The position numbers and the translations under genes were made by a program. From contig CAJOMY010000075.1 of assembly GCA_905235775.1 (NCBI GenBank), forward strand, positions 1 to 8,101: 8,101 bases of DNA, given 5' to 3'. A model generated the notes under the pieces. It made no database searches. It had not been told where the DNA came from and saw only the letters and a list, made by a program, of their open reading frames with translations. Of this stretch, positions 5,522 to 8,101 are shown one piece after another; position 1 is the first letter of the stretch, and the number at the start of each line of letters is the position of its first letter. The DNA comes from an uncultured Bacteroidales bacterium (GTDB lineage Bacteria; Bacteroidota; Bacteroidia; Bacteroidales; UBA932).

Positions 5522-6859
5522 CTACATACCTGAGCGCCCGCTGAGCCGGCCGGTCTTCATCAGGCCGTCGTAGTGGCGCATCAGCAAATAACTTTCCACC
5601 TGCTGCAGCGTGTCGAGAACCACGCCCACAAGGATCAGCAGCGAAGTGCCGCCGTAGAAGCTTGCAAAGGCGTTGGTGACGCCGAAAATCATTGCAATGG
5701 CAGGAAGAATGGCGATGATGCCGAGGAAGATGGAGCCCGGGAGGGTCACCTTGGACATGATGCTGTCCAGATACTCCACGGTCTTCTTGCCCGGTTTCAC
5801 GCCAGGGATGAATCCTCCGTCCCGCTTCATGCTCTCGGCCATCATCGTCGGGTTGACGGTCACGGCGGTGTAGAAGTACGTGAAAATCACGATCAGGATG
5901 AAGAAGATGAAGTTGTACCAGAAGCCCTGGTAGTTGCTCAGCGTCGCAGCCAGTCCGCGCGTGGCGTCCCAGCGGCTGAAGATGAGCGGGAAGAGCATCA
6001 GGGCCTGGGCGAAGATGATGGGCATCACACCCGCAGCGTTGATCTTGAGCGGGATGTACTGGCGGACGCCGCCGTACTGCCGGTTGCCGATCACGCGCTT
6101 GGCGTACTGCACGGGCACGCGGCGGACGGCCTGGACCAGCGCGATCGCAGCCACGACCACGAAGAACCAGAGCACGAACTCAACGATGAGCAGGAGAAGG
6201 CCGCCGTTGTTGGTGGAGAGCTTTTCCTGGATCTCGGCCAAGAGGGCGTACGGCAGACGCGCGACGATACCGATCATGATGATCAGGGAGATGCCGTTGC
6301 CGATACCGCGGTCGGTAATCCGCTCGCCAAGCCACATCACGAACATCGATCCGGCCATCAGGATGATGGTGGACACGAGGTTGAACATGAAGTTGCTCCA
6401 GCCGAGCTGGTTGACGGCCACGAAAGCGGCGGAAGGAATCTGGCTATGCACCGAGGCCATGTAGGCAGGGCCCTGGATGCAGATGATGAGGATGGTCAGC
6501 CACCGCGTCATCTGGTTCATCTTCTTGCGCCCGCTCTCGCCCTCCATCTGGAGTTTGCGGAAATACGGGACGAAGACGCCCAGCAGCTGGATGACGATGG
6601 ATGCCGAGATGTACGGCATCACGCCCAGCGCGAAGATCGAAGCGTTGCCGAAGGCGCCGCCGGAGAACATGTTCAGAAGGCCCACAAGGCCGTCCTGCGT
6701 GCTGCTCTGGAGATTGGCCAGCATGGACGCGTCAATGCCCGGAAGCACCACGAAACACCCGAGCCGGTAAATGAGGATCAGGACGAACGTGTAGACGAGT
6801 CTCTTGCGGAGCTCCTCGATCTTGAAGATGTTCTTGATTGTCTCGATAAACTTCTTCAT
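5522..6859 (-). CDS. secY: Protein translocase channel subunit SecY
   Basis: SecY is the pore of the SecYEG channel that moves unfolded proteins across, or into, the inner membrane. The 445-residue protein has about ten hydrophobic segments, roughly at 21-40, 72-98, 119-137, 156-176, 187-206, 221-243, 272-293, 314-335, 372-396 and 399-416. Family landmarks include FSGGAFGNASIFALGVMPYI from about 65, GERITDRGIGNGIS at 178-191, the cytoplasmic loop around RQYGGVRQYIPLKIN at 260-274, FIPGVKPGK at 350-358 and the C-terminal region DTLQQVESYLLMRHYDG. The ATG lies 2 nt after the rplO stop, so translation is probably coupled. Its place after rplO is the classical spc-operon position. Confidence 0.98.
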   Translation of the reverse strand: MKKFIETIKNIFKIEELRKRLVYTFVLILIYRLGCFVVLPGIDASMLANLQSSTQDGLVGLLNMFSGGAFGNASIFALGVMPYISASIVIQLLGVFVPYFRKLQMEGESGRKKMNQMTRWLTILIICIQGPAYMASVHSQIPSAAFVAVNQLGWSNFMFNLVSTIILMAGSMFVMWLGERITDRGIGNGISLIIMIGIVARLPYALLAEIQEKLSTNNGGLLLLIVEFVLWFFVVVAAIALVQAVRRVPVQYAKRVIGNRQYGGVRQYIPLKINAAGVMPIIFAQALMLFPLIFSRWDATRGLAATLSNYQGFWYNFIFFILIVIFTYFYTAVTVNPTMMAESMKRDGGFIPGVKPGKKTVEYLDSIMSKVTLPGSIFLGIIAILPAIAMIFGVTNAFASFYGGTSLLILVGVVLDTLQQVESYLLMRHYDGLMKTGRLSGRSGM

Positions 6860-6861
6860 GA

Positions 6862-7311
6862 CTATTCCATTACGACTGCCTTGCCGCCGGCAGCTTCAAT
6901 CTTAGCAATAGCGGACTTGGAGAAGGCGTTGGCGGTCACGCTGACCGCGGCCTTGATCTCTCCGTTTCCAAGCACCTTCACGAGGTCGTTCTTGCCGGCG
7001 AGGCCGGCGGATATGATCTCGGCGATGCCCAGCTCCTTGAGCCCGGAAGCGACGGCGAGTGCCTCGATGTCAGCGACATTGATGGCCTTGTACTCGACGC
7101 GGGTCGGGTTCTTGAAGCCGAACTTCGGCAGACGGCGCTGAAGGGGCATCTGGCCGCCTTCGAAACCAATCTTGTGCTCGTAACCGGCGCGGGCCTGGGC
7201 ACCCTTGGTACCGCGGGTGGCAGTGCCGCCCTTGCCGGAACCCTGTCCGCGACCGACTCTCTTGCTGGTGTGGGTAGAACCCGCAGCAGGTGTCAAATTA
7301 TTAAGTTTCAT
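6862..7311 (-). CDS. rplO: 50S ribosomal protein L15 (uL15)
   Basis: L15 is a late-assembly 50S protein whose extended N-terminus threads through 23S rRNA. The 149 residues start MKLNNLTPAAGS, then show the Gly/Arg-rich stretch VGRGQGSGKGGTATRGTKGA at 19-38, the conserved GFEGGQMPLQRRLPKFGF at 49-66, and a compact C-terminal domain from about 75 with the usual GLAGKNDLVKVLGNG region. The AAAGGAGG 9 nt before its ATG is one of only two SD sequences in the operon. Its TAG stop is 2 nt from the secY ATG. Confidence 0.98.
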   Translation of the reverse strand: MKLNNLTPAAGSTHTSKRVGRGQGSGKGGTATRGTKGAQARAGYEHKIGFEGGQMPLQRRLPKFGFKNPTRVEYKAINVADIEALAVASGLKELGIAEIISAGLAGKNDLVKVLGNGEIKAAVSVTANAFSKSAIAKIEAAGGKAVVME

Positions 7312-7320
7312 CTCTCAGGT

Positions 7321-7329
7321 CCTCCTTTA
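7321..7329 (-). promoter_or_regulatory. Strong Shine-Dalgarno sequence before rplO
   Basis: On the minus strand TAAAGGAGG ends 9 nt before the rplO ATG. Its first three bases are the rpmD stop codon. AAAGGAGG matches the 16S anti-SD core CCUCC plus the adjoining U residues. This stands out because most other starts in this operon (secY, map, infA, rpmJ, rpsM, rpsK, rpsD, rpoA, rplQ, rpsE) have no such sequence, as is usual in Bacteroidota. It supports the ATG at 7311 as the start. Confidence 0.8.
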
Positions 7330-7509
7330 GTCAATAACTTCAACTTTGCAGAGATGGGCGATCCTGGCGACCTGACCCTCGGTGATCGGGGTCTTCTCCA
7401 CCTCCACGGTCTTGTGCATGCCGCGGATGCCGAGGCAACGAAGGTTGTCCTTCTGGCGACGGGTCTCACCGTTGCTGCTGATAATCTGGGTAATTCTGTA
7501 CTTTGCCAT
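7327..7509 (-). CDS. rpmD: 50S ribosomal protein L30 (uL30)
   Basis: L30 is a small 50S protein that binds 23S rRNA. The 60 residues fit the bacterial short form. The protein starts MAKYRITQIISSNG, has the family core RQKDNLRCLGIRGMHKTVEV at about 18-37, and ends in a helix plus strand with ITEGQVARIAHLCKVEV. It lies 14 nt after rpsE and 15 nt before rplO, the standard spc order. A GGAGG lies 8 nt before the ATG, unlike most of the neighbouring genes. L30 is absent from some bacterial groups, so its presence is mildly informative. Confidence 0.97.
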   Translation of the reverse strand: MAKYRITQIISSNGETRRQKDNLRCLGIRGMHKTVEVEKTPITEGQVARIAHLCKVEVID

Positions 7510-7517
7510 AGTCGTGT

Positions 7518-7522
7518 CCTCC
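7518..7522 (-). promoter_or_regulatory. Shine-Dalgarno sequence before rpmD
   Basis: GGAGG on the minus strand sits 8 nt before the rpmD ATG, inside the 14-nt rpsE-rpmD spacer. The seven bases GGAGGAC are shared exactly with the spacer before rplO. The optimal spacing and the contrast with SD-less neighbours support a real ribosome binding site. Confidence 0.75.
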
Positions 7523-7523
7523 G

Positions 7524-8042
7524 TTAGCCGTTGAAAACCTTGTTCATGGGGACGCCGCGAAGACCGGCCACGGTGTACGCGTCGCGCATCTGCGTGAGCG
7601 CCAGGACGGTTGCCTTCACGAGGTTGTGCGGGTTGGAAGATCCCTTGGACTTCGCGAGGACGTTCTGCACGCCGACGGACTCGAACACGGCACGCATGGC
7701 GCCGCCGGCCTTGACACCGGTACCGGGCGCCGCGGGCTTCATGAACACGCGGGAACCACCGAATTTCGCCTCCTGCTCGTGCGGGATGGTGGTGTTGATG
7801 ACGGGAATCTTCACGAGATTCTTCTTTGCATCCTCCACACCCTTCGCAATCGCGGCGGTGACTTCGTTCGCTTTGCCAAGACCATAGCCTACGACACCGT
7901 TCTCGTCACCGACGACGACGATGGCAGCGAAGCGGAAGTGGCGGCCGCCCTTGGTCACCTTGGTGACGCGCTGGATGGCGACCAGTCTGTCCTTGAGCTC
8001 AAGGTCAGACGTCTTTACTCTCTTAACATTAGTATTTGCCAT
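7524..8042 (-). CDS. rpsE: 30S ribosomal protein S5 (uS5)
   Basis: S5 sits at the mRNA entry side of the 30S subunit and affects decoding accuracy. The 172 residues contain the N-terminal double-stranded-RNA-binding-like domain, with RVTKVTKGGRHFRFAAIVVV at 25-44. The loop around KGGR is where spectinomycin-resistance changes fall in other bacteria; it looks ordinary here. GYGLGKANEV follows at 52-61, then the C-terminal domain with VFMKPAAPGTGVKAGGAMRA at 99-118 and a NVLAKSKGSSNPHNLVKAT stretch from about 127. The ATG at 8042 follows rplR by 11 nt with no SD sequence. Confidence 0.98.
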   Translation of the reverse strand: MANTNVKRVKTSDLELKDRLVAIQRVTKVTKGGRHFRFAAIVVVGDENGVVGYGLGKANEVTAAIAKGVEDAKKNLVKIPVINTTIPHEQEAKFGGSRVFMKPAAPGTGVKAGGAMRAVFESVGVQNVLAKSKGSSNPHNLVKATVLALTQMRDAYTVAGLRGVPMNKVFNG

Positions 8043-8053
8043 AGTCTTAACTC

Positions 8054-8101
8054 TTAGAATACGAGGCCGCCTTCACGGGCAGCATCTGCCAAACTTTTAA
8101 C
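8054..8101 (-). CDS. rplR: 50S ribosomal protein L18 (uL18), C-terminal end only
   Basis: The minus strand from the right edge reads VKSLADAAREGGLVF then TAA at 8054-8056. This is the conserved C-terminus of L18 (family pattern A-x-x-AREGGL-x-F), which carries 5S rRNA into the 50S subunit. The first part of the gene lies beyond the window. Position directly upstream of rpsE is the standard spc order, which supports the call even though only 15 residues are visible. Confidence 0.93.
   Translation of the reverse strand, partial: VKSLADAAREGGLVF

Noticed and set aside
4809..5573. 254-codon plus-strand open frame opposite map
   Set aside because: The opposite strand encodes a methionine aminopeptidase with all its catalytic residues; the plus frame shows no protein-like features.
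5573..7141. 522-codon plus-strand open frame opposite secY and rplO
   Set aside because: It is antisense to two certain genes. Its His/Asp/Glu-rich composition without domains is what the reverse strand of a GC-rich, hydrophobic SecY gene produces.

Overview
This window is a housekeeping region. Most of it is the downstream half of a merged spc/alpha ribosomal protein operon read from the minus strand. A 3-phosphoshikimate 1-carboxyvinyltransferase gene (aroA) converges on it from the plus strand. I found no mobile element, CRISPR array, tRNA, rRNA or unknown gene system, and nearly every base belongs to a recognisable gene or a spacer of at most 41 nt.

Likely organism: a GC-rich member of the Bacteroidota, probably Bacteroidales. 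The evidence is the order secY-map-infA-rpmJ-rpsM-rpsK-rpsD-rpoA-rplQ without adk, L17 with a long low-complexity tail, zinc-ligand-poor forms of L36 and S4, and mostly AT-rich start regions without Shine-Dalgarno (SD) sequences despite GC-rich coding DNA. This placement is inferred from gene content and sequence style, not from a search.

Layout, left to right: positions 1-1322 hold aroA (+), cut at its 5' end by the window edge and ending unusually early. Positions 1323-1363 are a convergent spacer dominated by an 8-bp inverted repeat. The minus-strand operon runs from the right edge leftward: rplR (last 15 codons), rpsE, rpmD, rplO, secY, map, infA, rpmJ (too short for routine ORF lists), rpsM, rpsK, rpsD, rpoA and rplQ. 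Gaps are 2-32 nt, so these genes are probably co-transcribed from a promoter beyond the right edge.

Together the operon supplies 30S proteins (S5, S13, S11, S4), 50S proteins (L18, L30, L15, L36, L17), the protein-export channel SecY, the N-terminal methionine-removing enzyme, initiation factor IF1 and the RNA polymerase alpha subunit. aroA belongs to aromatic amino acid (shikimate) synthesis and shares only the location.

The points most worth a second look are modest: SD sequences only before rpmD and rplO, the shortened aroA end next to a palindrome, the charged two-part tail of L17 with an 18-nt tandem repeat, the incomplete zinc site of L36, and a divergent phosphate-binding loop in AroA.
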